Shown in pieces: positions 14,601 through 24,400 of a DNA stretch of 64,000 bases (positions within the stretch are counted from its first letter, which is position 1; the number at the start of each line of letters is the position of its first letter). The notes under the pieces were generated by a model, which did not search any database, had not been told where the DNA came from, and saw nothing but the letters and a program-made list of their open reading frames with translations. A program made the position numbers and the translations under genes. The stretch is taken from assembly GCF_003369915.1 (NCBI RefSeq), contig NC_046675.1:7812001-7876000 (forward strand). Direction: 5' to 3'. Origin of the DNA: Drosophila miranda (Eukaryota > Arthropoda > Insecta > Diptera > Drosophilidae).

Positions 14601-15804
14601 GGATTATTATATTCAGAATCAGATTTTGTTTAAGGATCCGGATAAGGAGCTCATCGTAGTACCAGCTCAGTTGGAAAATGAGATTATATCAATAGCACAT
14701 AAGCAAGGACATTTTTCAGTTAAAAAGACACAAGATATCATTGAAAAGTCGTATTATATTCCGAAGTTAAAAGACAAAGTATGGCGCGTAATAAATAGTT
14801 GTGTCGAGTGTATCATTGTCAATGAAAAGACAGGAAAACGTGAGGGTTATTTGCAACCAATAGACAAGGGTGATAGGCCGTTACAAACGTATCACATTGA
14901 TCACGTTGGACCAATGGAAATGACTAAAAAACAGTACAATTATATACTGGTTGTCGTTGATGGATTTTCTAAGTTTGTTTGGTTATATTCTACACGTAGT
15001 ACAGGTGTTGAAGAGGTCGTTAAGTGTTTGGAAATTCAGGGGACTAGTTTTGGTAATCCGAACAGAATAGTGACGGATAGGGGTGCAGCGCTTATGTCCA
15101 ATTTGTTTCGTGAATATTGTGAGAGAGAGAAAATACAGCATTTAATGATTGCCACAGGCGTTCCACGTGGGAATGGTCAAGTCGAAAGGATGCACAAGAT
15201 AGTGGTGCCTATGTTGTCGAAATTGTGTCAGGGTAATTCCGGTAGTTGGTATAAGCATCTAGGAAAAGTACAGCAAATGATCAACAGTGTTGAGCCGCGA
15301 AGTACCAAGGTAACACCTTTCAAGATATTGACTGGGCTAGACATGCGTATAGGAATGGATCCAAAAATAAAAGAAATATTGGAAGAATCACTTATCGAAG
15401 AGTTGAACAAGGACCGCGAAAAAATTAGAAAGGAAGTAGTTGAAAACATTGCACGGTTACAGCAGGAAAACAAGAAGAGTTTTGACTTAAAAAGAAAACT
15501 AGATAGACAGTATGAGGTTAATGAGCTAGTAGCTATCAAGCGTACTCAGTATGGTACTGGATTAAAGCTAAAAGGAAAGTATCTAGGGCCGTATAAGGTG
15601 GTTAGGGTAAAGAATCATGGAAGGTACGAAGTCGAGAAGATTGGGGATACTGAGGGTCCCTATAAGACCTCTACAGTTTCAGAATATATGAAACCTTGGC
15701 TAGACCCATCCGAGGCGAATGGTCCGTCAGGACAGCCGAATGTAGGAAACGAAGGAAAGAGAGAGACACGAAGCGGTCGTGTTTTCGTCGTGTCGTCGGG
15801 ATAG
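11650..15804 (+). CDS. Gypsy-class Gag-Pol polyprotein, single frame, 1384 residues
   Basis: It starts at ATG 11650. In order: an N-terminal SAP-like helix pair (about 8-45), a gag core, two CCHC zinc knuckles (about 269-282 and 288-302), an aspartic protease (LIDTGAD, catalytic D near 354), reverse transcriptase (YMDDV, residues about 683-687), RNase H (TDAS near 831, then YDLEVLAIIEAL and VTDCNAF), and integrase. The integrase shows a HKQGH...CVEC zinc site from about 1016 and catalytic D, D and E in HIDHVGPM (near 1082), VTDRGA (near 1142) and NGQVERMH (near 1178). All catalytic residues are present and no frameshift separates gag from pol, so the Gag:Pol ratio must be set some other way. 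The last 21 codons run into the 3' LTR, so that tail is LTR-encoded. Confidence 0.96.
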   Translation: MQVEEIMTLRVADLREKLRELALQTTGRKLDLQDRLLIHHGFPVEDEEESEDESVVTAEDDTVAVQPGTRQAEYKSWFTLKDVEGSVSQFSGSNNPDINQWIEELEECAATVQWSQLQLFIYAKQLLVGAAKSFVRSLRDIRNWNSLKAALLDEFSVKLSSVEVHRMLQKRQQKKGESLHEFLYALMEIAKPIKLDDESLIEYFVDGIPDARASKAMLYQARNLKELKFQIDVYQKARGGSKPMSKNWPLSNKSESSVKGSMAENFRKCFKCGDKSHLRKDCPKNDFCCFKCGQPGHRAASCNVKVETRQEKRSNTNIIRDKEVVNKPSGIFTPSGLELKDIKYANLVFQGLIDTGADLCLIRRRVFLKFGNLELIGQEKCLTGIGDSQVVTFGSFSIPVKIDEIGMEVEFHVIPDEDIGFEAILGRTILDHVDMQVSKTGTRFVRRVCGEDKDKKLDQVASSSCAELFNEYKGICMSSIDEVEKEFSIDVGHLSEVHAREVRGMVGKYQPQRNVDAPIKMKIVLVDEIPVFQHPRRLPLCEQEIVDKQVEEWLAQKIIKPSTSEYASPVVLVPKKNGSKRLCCDYRKLNEKIVRDNFPMSHMDTVLEKLQGAKYFTTLDLTNGFFHVPVEVESQKYTSFVTQNGQFEFLYVPFGISNSPAVFTRFIMAVLRDLVKNNEAAVYMDDVIICSQDIEEGLLKLRKVLKIAEMNGLRINWRKCQLLRQKVNFLGYIIEKNTIRPSDEKTRAVEKFPVPVDKKTVQRFIGLTSYFRKFIEGYAVIAKPLTDLLRKDVKFEFKEIHQVAFEQLKVALISRPVLEIYNPKLETEIHTDASKWGYGAVLLQKSLEDSQFHPVQYMSRRTKPCEEKYPAYDLEVLAIIEALAKWRVYVLGIKFKIVTDCNAFTMTIKKKDVPLRVARWAMYLQDFNYVIEHRSGTKMRHVDALSRVSCFMVTESIAHRLKEAQLTDDWVKAVKSIVEDKEYEDYYIQNQILFKDPDKELIVVPAQLENEIISIAHKQGHFSVKKTQDIIEKSYYIPKLKDKVWRVINSCVECIIVNEKTGKREGYLQPIDKGDRPLQTYHIDHVGPMEMTKKQYNYILVVVDGFSKFVWLYSTRSTGVEEVVKCLEIQGTSFGNPNRIVTDRGAALMSNLFREYCEREKIQHLMIATGVPRGNGQVERMHKIVVPMLSKLCQGNSGSWYKHLGKVQQMINSVEPRSTKVTPFKILTGLDMRIGMDPKIKEILEESLIEELNKDREKIRKEVVENIARLQQENKKSFDLKRKLDRQYEVNELVAIKRTQYGTGLKLKGKYLGPYKVVRVKNHGRYEVEKIGDTEGPYKTSTVSEYMKPWLDPSEANGPSGQPNVGNEGKRETRSGRVFVVSSG

Positions 15805-15999
15805 AGCAGTAATCGGCTCTGAGAGAGCCGATAGCAAGAGAGAGATGGAGTCAGTTGTCAGTTCAGCCACGCATCAGACGTACACGCATATAATTATTCA
15901 CAAACATACTTGTAAAACTTGGAGCTGTTATAATTTTAAGTCCAACATACTTATCAAATAAATGTTACTCGTTGCCATCAAGCAACTTAAACTACTACA
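15741..15999 (+). repeat. 3' LTR of the Gypsy element
   Basis: Direct repeat of the 5' LTR with about two substitutions. The gag-pol stop codon lies inside it (15802-15804). The sequence just upstream (GGACAGCCGAA) is not a clear polypurine tract; the purine-rich stretch AGGAAACGAAGGAAAGAGAG is instead inside the LTR start. Confidence 0.93.
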
Positions 16000-16318
16000 T
16001 ATATACAAAATTAGGGCTCCTCCTTCATCTTCAGCCATAATCGCGGCTGGACGCCCATAATTTTCGGGCGAAAGATCAATCGCGAGCTCCGGCGCTGCAG
16101 ATCGGTGAAAACTCGCTCGAACTGGCAGACCGCCAGCCCTTTGTATTGCGGCGGTTGCACCTTGCCGCAGCCCGGGAGGAGCTTTACTTTCCCGCGGCGG
16201 GGTAGGAGCTTGCTTAATACATCTCCGCTTTTCCACTTCGATGGGCGTGAATGAATAGTCTTTTTCTGCCTCATATACGCGGTGCGCTCCGATCCCAAAA
16301 TCTGGCAGCACTGGGCAC

Positions 16319-16942
16319 CACATGTTAATGCTGCTTAGAATACGCTTTATTTTCAAATATTTGTATATTTGTGTGTATATATAGTGGTTTTTTATAATGT
16401 CCCAATCTGGGTCGCACTTACAGTTACGATTACGCACTAAAGTTATGCTACACGTACACATTATCCTGTCTTCCGCTCTTCTCTCATTCCCGAAATTGCG
16501 AATAGCAATTCTGGCCCAGCACAAAGGCGCTGGCGCTGCATACAAGGCTCTAGCTCTAGCCCTTCCATCGTCTCGTTTCTTTGTCCGACGCCCGTGAACG
16601 CCAAGGTAGCCACCGGCTTAAACATAGTATTTATATGGGTTTTTATAGTACGTTGCCTGCCAGCCGATCCTGGATAATTCGCTTTGTGAAGACAGCAGCG
16701 TCGACAGCTAGAGATGATGGTGTTGCTGGTTCTGCTGCTTTCACCAAGCGAATTCACAGGAGCTGGAGGCCGGGCTTATCTAGTTTTATTAAATATTATC
16801 TTAATATAATGCGCAAAATCCATGCGCGTCCTAGGGTATTGGTCTCTACGATGCGCACACACAGTCACAGACCAAATGACATCCACGCACACGATCATTG
16901 TTACAAAAAAAAAAAAAAAATGGAAAACGCTGAGGGGCGAAA
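16319..16942 (-). mobile_element. Second LTR-like insertion between array units D and E
   Basis: About 0.6 kb absent from the other units separates the CACATGTTAA of unit D from the AAGACCGG of unit E. Read on the minus strand, it contains a segment from about 16904 down to 16323 that starts TGTAACAATG and ends TTAACA (TG...CA ends). It carries a TATA-like CTATAAAAACCC near 16650, and an AATAAAGCG about 25 bases before its end. The sequence directly after it on that strand is TGTGGTGCCCAG, which looks like a primer-binding site. This suggests a solo or 5' LTR joined to the array unit. No target duplication is obvious and no coding interior remains. Confidence 0.55.
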
Positions 16943-18429
16943 AAGACCGGAGTTGCAGTGAGTTGTACTTTGCAATTATTTCGTTCTAAATTTCGTTAGA
17001 AGTTTGATAAAATAAATCTTCTATTATAATGCCTTTCAATTAAAAATTAACAAAATTCACATGGAATATAATTATTATTATTAATATGCATCAAAATCCA
17101 TATTTTCGATGAAAAAAATAATTGTCTTCCCATTTTTCACCCAGTGTGCTATCTATCAGTAGTAGCTCTGAGGTTTGCTGCTGTTTTATGCTGTACGTGA
17201 GCTTCAGCCCAGCAGGAGCGGCTTTTCCCTCTGCACAATAGATAGAGCCGGGTCGAGCTCAATCCTATCCATACTCTGAGCCACCACCAATACTTTTAGT
17301 GCGGCGGTTGCACATATTTGCAGCGACGGTAGATGGCGAGGGGCGCGTGGGCTGTGCAGAGCAGTACGCTCCGGATATTTCGCGTTAAACTCTTTATCCA
17401 TAGCGCTAAATTTTATGAAAAGAAATATATATACAAAATTAGGGCTCCTCCTTCATCTTCAGCCATAATCGCGGCTGGACGCCCATAATTTTCGGGCGAA
17501 AGATCAATCGCAACCTCCGGCGCTGCAGATCGTTGAAAACTCGCTCGAACTGGCAGACCGCCAGCCCTTTGTATTGCGGCGGTTGCACCTTGCCGCAGCC
17601 CGGGAGGAGCTTTACTTTCCCGCGGCGGGGTAGGAGCTTGTCTAATACATCTCCGCTTTTCCACTTCGATGGGCGTGAATGAATAGTCTTTTTCTGCCTC
17701 ATATACGCGGTGCGCTCCGATCCCAAAATCTGGCAGCACTGGGCACCACATGTTAAGACCGGAGTTGCAGTGAGTTGTACTTTGCAATTATTTCGTTCTA
17801 AATTTCGTTAGAAGTTTGATAAAATAAATCTTCTATTATAATGCCTTTCAATTACAAATTAACAAAATTCACATGGAATATAATTATTATTATTAATATG
17901 CATCAAAATCCATATTTTCGATGAAAAAATAATTGTCTTCCCATTTTTCACCCAGTGTGCTCTATCAGTAGTAGCTCTGAGGTTTGCTGCTGTTTTATGC
18001 TGTACGTGAGCTTCAGCCCAGCAGGAGCGGCTTTTCCCTCTGCACAATAGATAGAGCCGGGTCGAGCTCTATCCTATCCATACTCTGAGCCACCACCAAT
18101 ACTTTTAGTGCGGCGGTTGCACATATTTGGGGAGGGTGCACATAGTTGCGGCGGTTGCACATATTTGCAGCGACGGTAGATGGCGAGGGGCGCGTGGGCT
18201 GTGCAGAGCAGTACGCTCCGGATATTTCGCGTTAAACTCTTTATCCATAGCGCTAAATTTAATGAAAAGAAATATATATACAAAATTAGGGCTCCTCCTT
18301 CATCTTCAGCCATAATCGCGGCTGGACGCCCATAATTTTCGGGCGAAAGATCAATCGCAACCTCCGGCGCTGCAGATCGTTGAAAACTCGCTCGAACTGG
18401 CAGACCGCCAGCCCTTTGTATTGCGGCGG

Positions 18430-18660
18430 GTGTCTTCTTCTGACTGGCGGCTATTCTATAGCATATACATACATATGTACATATATTATGAAATAAAGAA
18501 ACTCATTCCACACCACCAAATTTGTTTTTCCCAACAGGCCTAATCCACTATATTTTCTTTGGGATCCACCTCCAGGGATCTTCCTCAAAAGCATTGCTTT
18601 TGCAATGTGTAAATGAAAATTGGCTTGAATTGGTTTGAAATGTTCTTACCAGCACCGCCT
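18430..18660. other. Unassigned spacer right of the array
   Basis: The array stops abruptly within GTATTGCGGCGG. The following bases (ATACATACATATGTACAT run, AT-rich) show no gene or repeat I recognise. Confidence 0.5.
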
Positions 18661-19465
18661 TCATTGCATTCAACCAAAGACTATACAATACCAAGATGTC
18701 GCATGAGGAACAAATGCTTTTTCAATTTTCGTTTGACGCTTCACGGTACGGGCGCGCGGGGCTAGTACTTCAGTTCTCTTTTACGCTACCTTCGCCTCCG
18801 AAGTGCTACTCGGCTTCGGTCAGCACGAGCTCGAGCCAACCCAGAAATATGCTTGTAGTTGTGTATATGTGTGTATGTCCTAGGTCGGCACGGCCATAAA
18901 CCGGTTTCGCCCGCAGCATATACGGCTTTTAGCTTCACACACAAGCGCACTGAAAGCATGTCAGTGCTGCGTGCCGAAACCGTAGGGCAGCGTGGTCGCT
19001 GATGTCTTTGGCGCGGCACAGTGGGGACTCAGCCGAAATAGTCAAAAAATTGAATGAGTGCTTTAGATAAATTTTATGTACGCATCTAATAGAGAATTTG
19101 CCAATCGAATTTTCAAGATAGTTTTAGTTTAGGAGATATAAGCACTCAAAGTTTAACATTTTTTCAGTGTGCAAATATTTATTGACTAACTAACTAATTT
19201 AGCAAGCTGAGACGGCCAAAGGTCCCACTGTGCCGCTCCAAAGACATCGGCGATCCGCGACCACCGCTTCGACGGTGAAGGCATTTCCGAACAGACGAAA
19301 CCGATGGGCAGCGGGGTCGCGGTAGAGACGAAGTACAGGCGAAAAGGGAATTGAAACCCCGCGCGCTCCCTCGTGCCTTTTGGGTCCTAATGTTAGGACC
19401 CGCCATAGAACAGCGTTTTGGTCGCTCATGCAACATCTTGGTATTGTGTAGTCTTTGGTTCAACT
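18661..19465. repeat. Diverged inverted repeat (foldback-like)
   Basis: The plus-strand text AACCAAAGACTATACAATAC followed by CAAGATGTCGCATGAG near 18.67 kb reappears in reverse complement near 19.42-19.46 kb. Further matched blocks follow inward: GCGCGCGGGG at 18.75 kb, GGTTTCG with CGGTGGTCGC, and GATGTCTTTGG.GCGGCACAG at 19.0 and 19.24 kb. The innermost matched ends read CACAGTGGG (19018) and CCCACTGTG (19241) around a 0.2-kb AT-rich centre. The minus-strand arm stays open for about 100 residues (19194-19505) and resembles a decayed coding piece, but I do not recognise the family. Confidence 0.7.
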
Positions 19466-19706
19466 CTCTCTTGTAAGCATCGCTTAGATTTTTGGGAGGA
19501 TTCACTGCCTCAATGATTGCAAACTGTTGTTCCCAATCATTGGCATTAATGACGGTGTGGCTGTGTTCAGAATTTTATCATCATCAGAATTATGTATAAG
19601 TCTTGAACTCATCAACCGCATTTCGGTAATCTTATAGGATGGGAAATTGCCTATCTACCCATCAGCAACCAGTGCCAATTATATCCAACAATTATTGGAT
19701 TATTAC

Positions 19707-19782
19707 TTATTATAATTATTATTATTATTATTATTATAATTATTATTATTATTATAATTATTATTATTATTATAATTATTAA
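19707..19782. repeat. ATT/TAA microsatellite
   Basis: A run of ATT trinucleotides with regular TATAATTATT interruptions. It also makes poly-isoleucine in one minus frame, which is not a gene. Confidence 0.9.
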
Positions 19783-19797
19783 AAAACAAAAACAAAC

Positions 19798-20406
19798 GAG
19801 GGGGAACGTTGTGAGTTGCTGCGGACACCGCAACTCTACAGTTATACCCGATACTTAGTCAGTATGGCTCTCCTGCGGCAGACGCCGCTAATATTAAACG
19901 ACACGACAAAGAGTGCGTGCGAGAGAGACAGAAAATCAGTCTGAGCGTGACGTCGGGCGCTGCGTAGCCAGTGCAAATTGATTTGTTCCTTTTGGGTATA
20001 AAAATGATCCGATCTGATCCAGATTCAGCAGTCTGATAGATATGGTCATTATCTATGATTCTGCGTTTGTAGTTTTCTCGAATCGGCAATATTGTGGATG
20101 CAACAGATTTTCACCCTTTGTGGGGGCGGATGGGGGTGGGGCGAAATTCTGAGATATACGTTTTATAGTAAGATCTAACAGAAGTGCGGATACCAAATTT
20201 GGTTGCTCTAGCTTTTATAGTCTCTGAGATCTAAGCGCTTATAGGGACGGACAGACAGACAGGGCTCAATCGACTCGGCTATTGATGCTGATCAAGAATA
20301 TATATACTTTATGGGGTCGGAAACGATTCCTTCTGGACGTTACACACATCCACTTTTACCACAAATCTAATATACCCCAATACTCATTTTGAGTATCGGG
20401 TATAAA
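19798..20406. mobile_element. INE-1/DINE-1-like (Helitron-related) element
   Basis: Contains the familiar INE-1 words on the minus strand: GGAATCGTTTCCGACC, a block reading AAAGTATATATATTC then TTGATCAGCATCAATAGCCG, AGTCGATTGAGCCCTGTC, repeated TGTCTGTCCGTCC, and GAGACTATAAAAGCTAGAGC. It is bounded by inverted TTATACCCGATAC (left) and GTATCGGGTATAA (right). A 76-residue minus frame inside recurs in many fly genomes but is element sequence, not a host gene. Family call is from memory of the Drosophila consensus. Confidence 0.75.
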
Positions 20407-20700
20407 AACTTTACGTAGCGCAGACCGTTGATGTAGCGGTGGTTGCGTTGGTAGCGGCGATCCAGGATTCACTTGAGCACCAGCATGCCGAAACTTATTT
20501 CCACTGCAACATACACTGTAGACTAGGATACATAAAAAGATTCAGATAGATCAACAAAATTACGGAGTTCGGAAGGGGCCAGAACCTCTGGTTGAGATTC
20601 TGGTTCAGCGTTTTTGGCGAAAAGTCGCATAAAATATTTTAACATCTTCGCCGTCGACTTTTCTTTGACGATTTGATCTGAAATTATTTCTGTATCTGTA
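20407..20700. other. Unassigned repeat-like spacer
   Basis: Between the INE-1-like element and the LINE remnant. No gene or recognised repeat; it may be more decayed element sequence. Confidence 0.4.
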
Positions 20701-21450
20701 TCAAATTTTTAATATTTCTGTCCTTTGCGATGTCCCGGTTACGGGTATACCACTCAGCTCCGGAGATCCTACGCAGAAATTTACTCTGGAATGTCTTGAT
20801 CCTCGCAAGGTTAGTCTTGCTTTCTTTAAGTAGCCATCAAGTTTTTACACAACTTCAGGAATTGCAGTGATTGTCTGTGGCATTTGTGTTGTCAGCAAAT
20901 GTTGCCACCTTGAGGGCCTGCCCTGTTTACCTTCGGACCGTAGAAGGTTTTGGCATGTCGTTGGTGAATAAGCAGTATATTGTCGGCCCAAGCACGCTGC
21001 CTTGCGGTACTCCTGCCTTGATGGTCAAAGAAGCTGCACTATCCAGGACTACACGGTTGGTCCTCTCCGTCAGAAAGCTTTTGATAACTTCATACAGCTG
21101 AGGGTTGACCATCATTTTGATCTTGGCGAGTAGTCCCTCGTGCCACACCCGGTCGAAAGCCTGCGAAATATCCAGATACCGTCTAGTATGTGTTCCCGTT
21201 ATTCGGGTGTGCCGTGCTGAAGTCTGAACCCAAATTGGTAGTTTGGCATGGCTGTTTTGACGAACGGCGACTCCAGTACCCTTCGTAGGATGCAAACATT
21301 TTGCCAAAAGTCGACAAGAGCCTAATTGGTCTATGGTTGTTGAGATCTTCCGGTTGTTTTCCTGGCTTTGGCAACATGATTATGTGGTCACACCTCCAGG
21401 CATTTAGTCTTAGTTCAGTTTTATTAAAAAGTCGTATAAAAGTGTAAAAT
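20700..21450 (-). mobile_element. Decayed jockey-type non-LTR retrotransposon (LINE) fragment
   Basis: Minus-strand pieces of a LINE reverse transcriptase: IIMLPKPGKQPEDLNNHRPI with LLSTFGKMF (RT block with the conserved R-P-I), then after frame breaks DISQAFDRVWHEGLLAKIK, and AGVPQGSVLGPTIYCLFTND. The catalytic FADD box survives only as FADN. A deletion then joins to a C-terminal block like RISGAEWYTRNRDIAKDR, typical of jockey elements. It is 5'-truncated, frameshifted and internally deleted, so it is inactive. Its left-reading start abuts the 3' end of the glycine decarboxylase gene, on the same strand. Confidence 0.85.
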
Positions 21451-21471
21451 TTGTTTTGAGTTAAGTGAAAG

Positions 21472-24400
21472 TTATAGATCAGGCAATATGGGCGGACAAG
21501 TGCACACCAAATGCTTGTCGCCATAGGCATCATCTATTCTTCCTACAGTGGGCCAAATCTTTGCATCGGGTTTAACGAAGAGCTAAAAAACAAATTGTAT
21601 ATAATTTAAGAAAGAAATTAAACTGCAATTCAAAAGATCTTACCGCTGGGAAGGCGGCCTGTTCGCGGGTATACGGTCTATTCCATTTGTCGGAGATGAC
21701 CTGGGACTGGGTGTGGGGCGACATCTTCAGGGGATTGACCGCCCTGTCCATGCGGCCAGCCTCGATATCGGCAATCTCCTCGCGAATGGATATCATGGCA
21801 TCGCAAAAACGATCTAGCTCTTCCTTGTCCTCGGACTCGGTTGGCTCAATCATCAGAGTGCCGGCCACGGGCCAGGACATGGTCGGGGCATGGAAACCGT
21901 AGTCCATTAAACGCTTGGCCACGTCCACGGCCTCGATGTTGGCCGACTTTTTCAGGTCGCGGATGTCCAGGATGAACTCGTGGGCCACCAGCTCCGAGCT
22001 GGGAGACTTGTAGAGCGTCTTGTAGTGCTGCTCCAGGCGCTTCGACATGTAGTTGGCATTGAGGATGGCCACCTGGGTTGCGCGTTTCAGACCCCGGCTG
22101 CCCATCAGTTTGATGTAGGACCAGGAAATGGGCAGGATTGCGGAGCTGCCGAACGGAGCAGCAGAGACAACCCCGAAGCTGTGCTCCTCGCTGCTCAGCG
22201 GACTGATTACTGGATGGCCGGGCAGATAGGGTGCCAGATGAGCCTTCACGCCAATTGGACCCATGCCAGGTCCGCCGCCACCATGAGGAATGCAAAAGGT
22301 CTTGTGCAGATTTAAATGGGAAACGTCGCTGCCGTAGTCGCCGGGCCGGCAAAGACCGACCTGGGCATTCATGTTCGCCCCATCTAGGTAGACCTGTCCG
22401 CCGTGCTTGTGGATTAAGGTGCAGATTTCTGCCACTGTCTCCTCGAAAACTCCCATTGTCGACGGGTATGTTATCATCAGGCAAGATAGCTCGTGGGCGT
22501 GCTCCTCGGCCTTGGCCCGCAAATGGGCCATATCGATGGAGCCGTTGGACAGGATCCGTATGGGCTCCACTTTCATGCCCGCCATCTGCGCTGAAGCAGG
22601 ATTCGTTCCATGAGCGGAGATTGGAATCAGACAGATATTGCGGTGTCCCTCGTTCCGGTGCTCATGATAGCTGCGAATCGCTCGCAGTCCGGCGTACTCT
22701 CCCTGTGCCCCTGAGTTCGGTTGGAAGGAGATTCTGTCGTAGCCAGTGATCTCGCACAGATCCCGCTCCAGTTCGTTGAACATCTGGTGGAAGCCTTTGG
22801 CCTGATCTACCGGAGCAAAGGGATGAATGTCGGTGAAGTGGCGGAAGGAGCAGGGCATCATCTCCGTAGTGGCGTTTAGTTTCATGGTGCACGAGCCCAG
22901 CGGGATCATCGAATGGACCAGCGAGATGTCCTTGTTCTCCAGCTTCTTCATGTAGCGCACCATTCGTGATTCACTAGGATATGAACGAATAGTCAATGGA
23001 ATCGGAGGAATCTCCTCGATCATTCTCGAGCCTACCTGTGATAGCTGTGGAAGATGGGATGCTGCAGGTAGGGGGAAGTACGAAGGAACTTTGAGCTCTC
23101 GATTGAGTTCTTCAGGACATCTCTGCGGGCCAGTAGCTGCTCCACCGATGTCTCTGCTTTGAACACCCACAGGAGATCGTCAACATCCTCTACACTGACT
23201 GTCTCATCCAGGGCCACACCGACCGTTCCATCACCCAGGTAACGGAGATTAATACGCTTGTGTTCGGCGCGCTCTTTGAGATCCTCGAGCGACAGATTCC
23301 CGGAGAGCTTCACATGGAGCGTGTCGAAGAAGTTCTTGTTTATCACCTCGTGACCGACCTGGAGCAGACCCGTCTGTAGGGTCAGGGTGAAGTGATGGAT
23401 GCGATTGGCCATGGCCTTGAGGCCCTCCGGCCCGTGATAGATGGCGTACATGGCAGACATATTGGCCAGCAGCGCCTGAGCTGTGCAGATGTTGCTGGTG
23501 GCCTTGTCCCGCCGGATGTGCTGTTCCCTCGTCTGCAGTGCCAAGCGGTAGGCATCGTTGCCGTCCATGTCGCGGGTCACACCAATCATCCGACCTGGCA
23601 TCAGCCGCACTAGGCTCTGCTTGCAGGCAAAGAACCCAGCATGGGGACCGCCATAGCCCAGGGGCACGCCCAGTCGCTGAGAGGTGCCGATAGCTATGTC
23701 AGCCCCGAATTCGGCCGGCGGTCGGAGCAGGGTCAGTGCGAGCAGATCTGTGGCCACCACGACGAGCGTCTAGAATGGGGAATGCACTACTCTGGTATTC
23801 AAAAAATGTGCTTGCCTTACCCCGTTCTTTTTTGCCAGCGAAGCTATATCCTCAAAGTCCTTGACATCGCCGTACGTGTCTGGATACTGCAGCAGAATGC
23901 CAGCCAGCTCTCGGCTCGGCAGATCCGCCTGCCCAATGGGACCCACCTCAATCTCCAGCTCCAGAGCTTCAGCTCGAGTCTGGACGACGGCCAAGGTCTG
24001 CGGATGCACGCGGTTGGAGAGGTAGAGCTTCTTGCGCTTGTTGTGGCGCGTAGACAGGCACATGGCCTCGGCAGCGGCCGTGCCCTCGTCCAGCAGTGAG
24101 GCATTGGCCACATCCAGGCCAGTCAGGTCCGAGACAAGGGTCTGGTAGTTGAGCAAGGACTCGAGACGGCCCTGGGCAATCTCCGGCTGGTAGGGGGTGT
24201 ACTGGGTGGTCCAGCCGGGATTCTCGAACATATTGCGAAGGATGGTGTGCGGGACATGGCAGTTGTGGTAGCCCATGCCGATGTAGGAGCGCCACAGCTC
24301 GTTCTTCAGAGAAATGTCGCGTATGCGGCGGATCAGCTCGGGCTCGTCTGCAATGCGGAGTGGAAAATTGTTGTCAGCCAGACGGAAGGCAGCTCAAAAC

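Larger units (their letters stand above)
10587..15999 (+). mobile_element. Intact Gypsy-class LTR retrotransposon inserted in array unit D
   Basis: Two 259-bp direct repeats (10587-10845 and 15741-15999), each TGTAGG...CTACA, flank a 4.9-kb interior with a tRNA-Pro-type primer-binding site, a roughly 0.8-kb leader and one gag-pol frame. The flanks fit an insertion into the unit's TATATATA run with a 4-bp duplication (TATA), as expected for Gypsy elements. I count two differences between the LTRs over 259 bp, so the insertion looks recent. There is no env frame. A single fused gag-pol and the short LTR recall the mdg3/blastopia branch of Drosophila Gypsy elements, but I cannot name the family with certainty. 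Confidence 0.93.
7594..18429. repeat. Tandem array of a 0.80-0.85 kb unit (about six copies), interrupted by two insertions
   Basis: Using CACATGTTAAGACC as landmark the units are: A 7594-8391, B 8392-9201, C 9202-10051, D 10052-10586 plus 16000-16318 (split by the Gypsy element), E 16943-17746 and F 17747-18429 (truncated on its right). Copies are nearly identical. Length differences come mainly from a GCGGCGGTTGCACATA-containing sub-block. On the minus strand each unit has overlapping frames of about 190 and 95 residues. Because copies hardly differ, their openness is not evidence of coding, and I recognise no domain. The minus-strand sequence ACATGTGGTGCCC resembles a primer-binding junction, so the unit may derive from an LTR-retroelement leader. 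This is inference. Confidence 0.85.

Noticed and set aside
19651..19833. Poly-isoleucine open frame
   Set aside because: It is translation of the ATT microsatellite.
22231..22749. Plus-strand 172-codon frame inside Gldc
   Set aside because: Antisense of the conserved PLP-binding exon, arginine/proline-rich as expected for a shadow frame.
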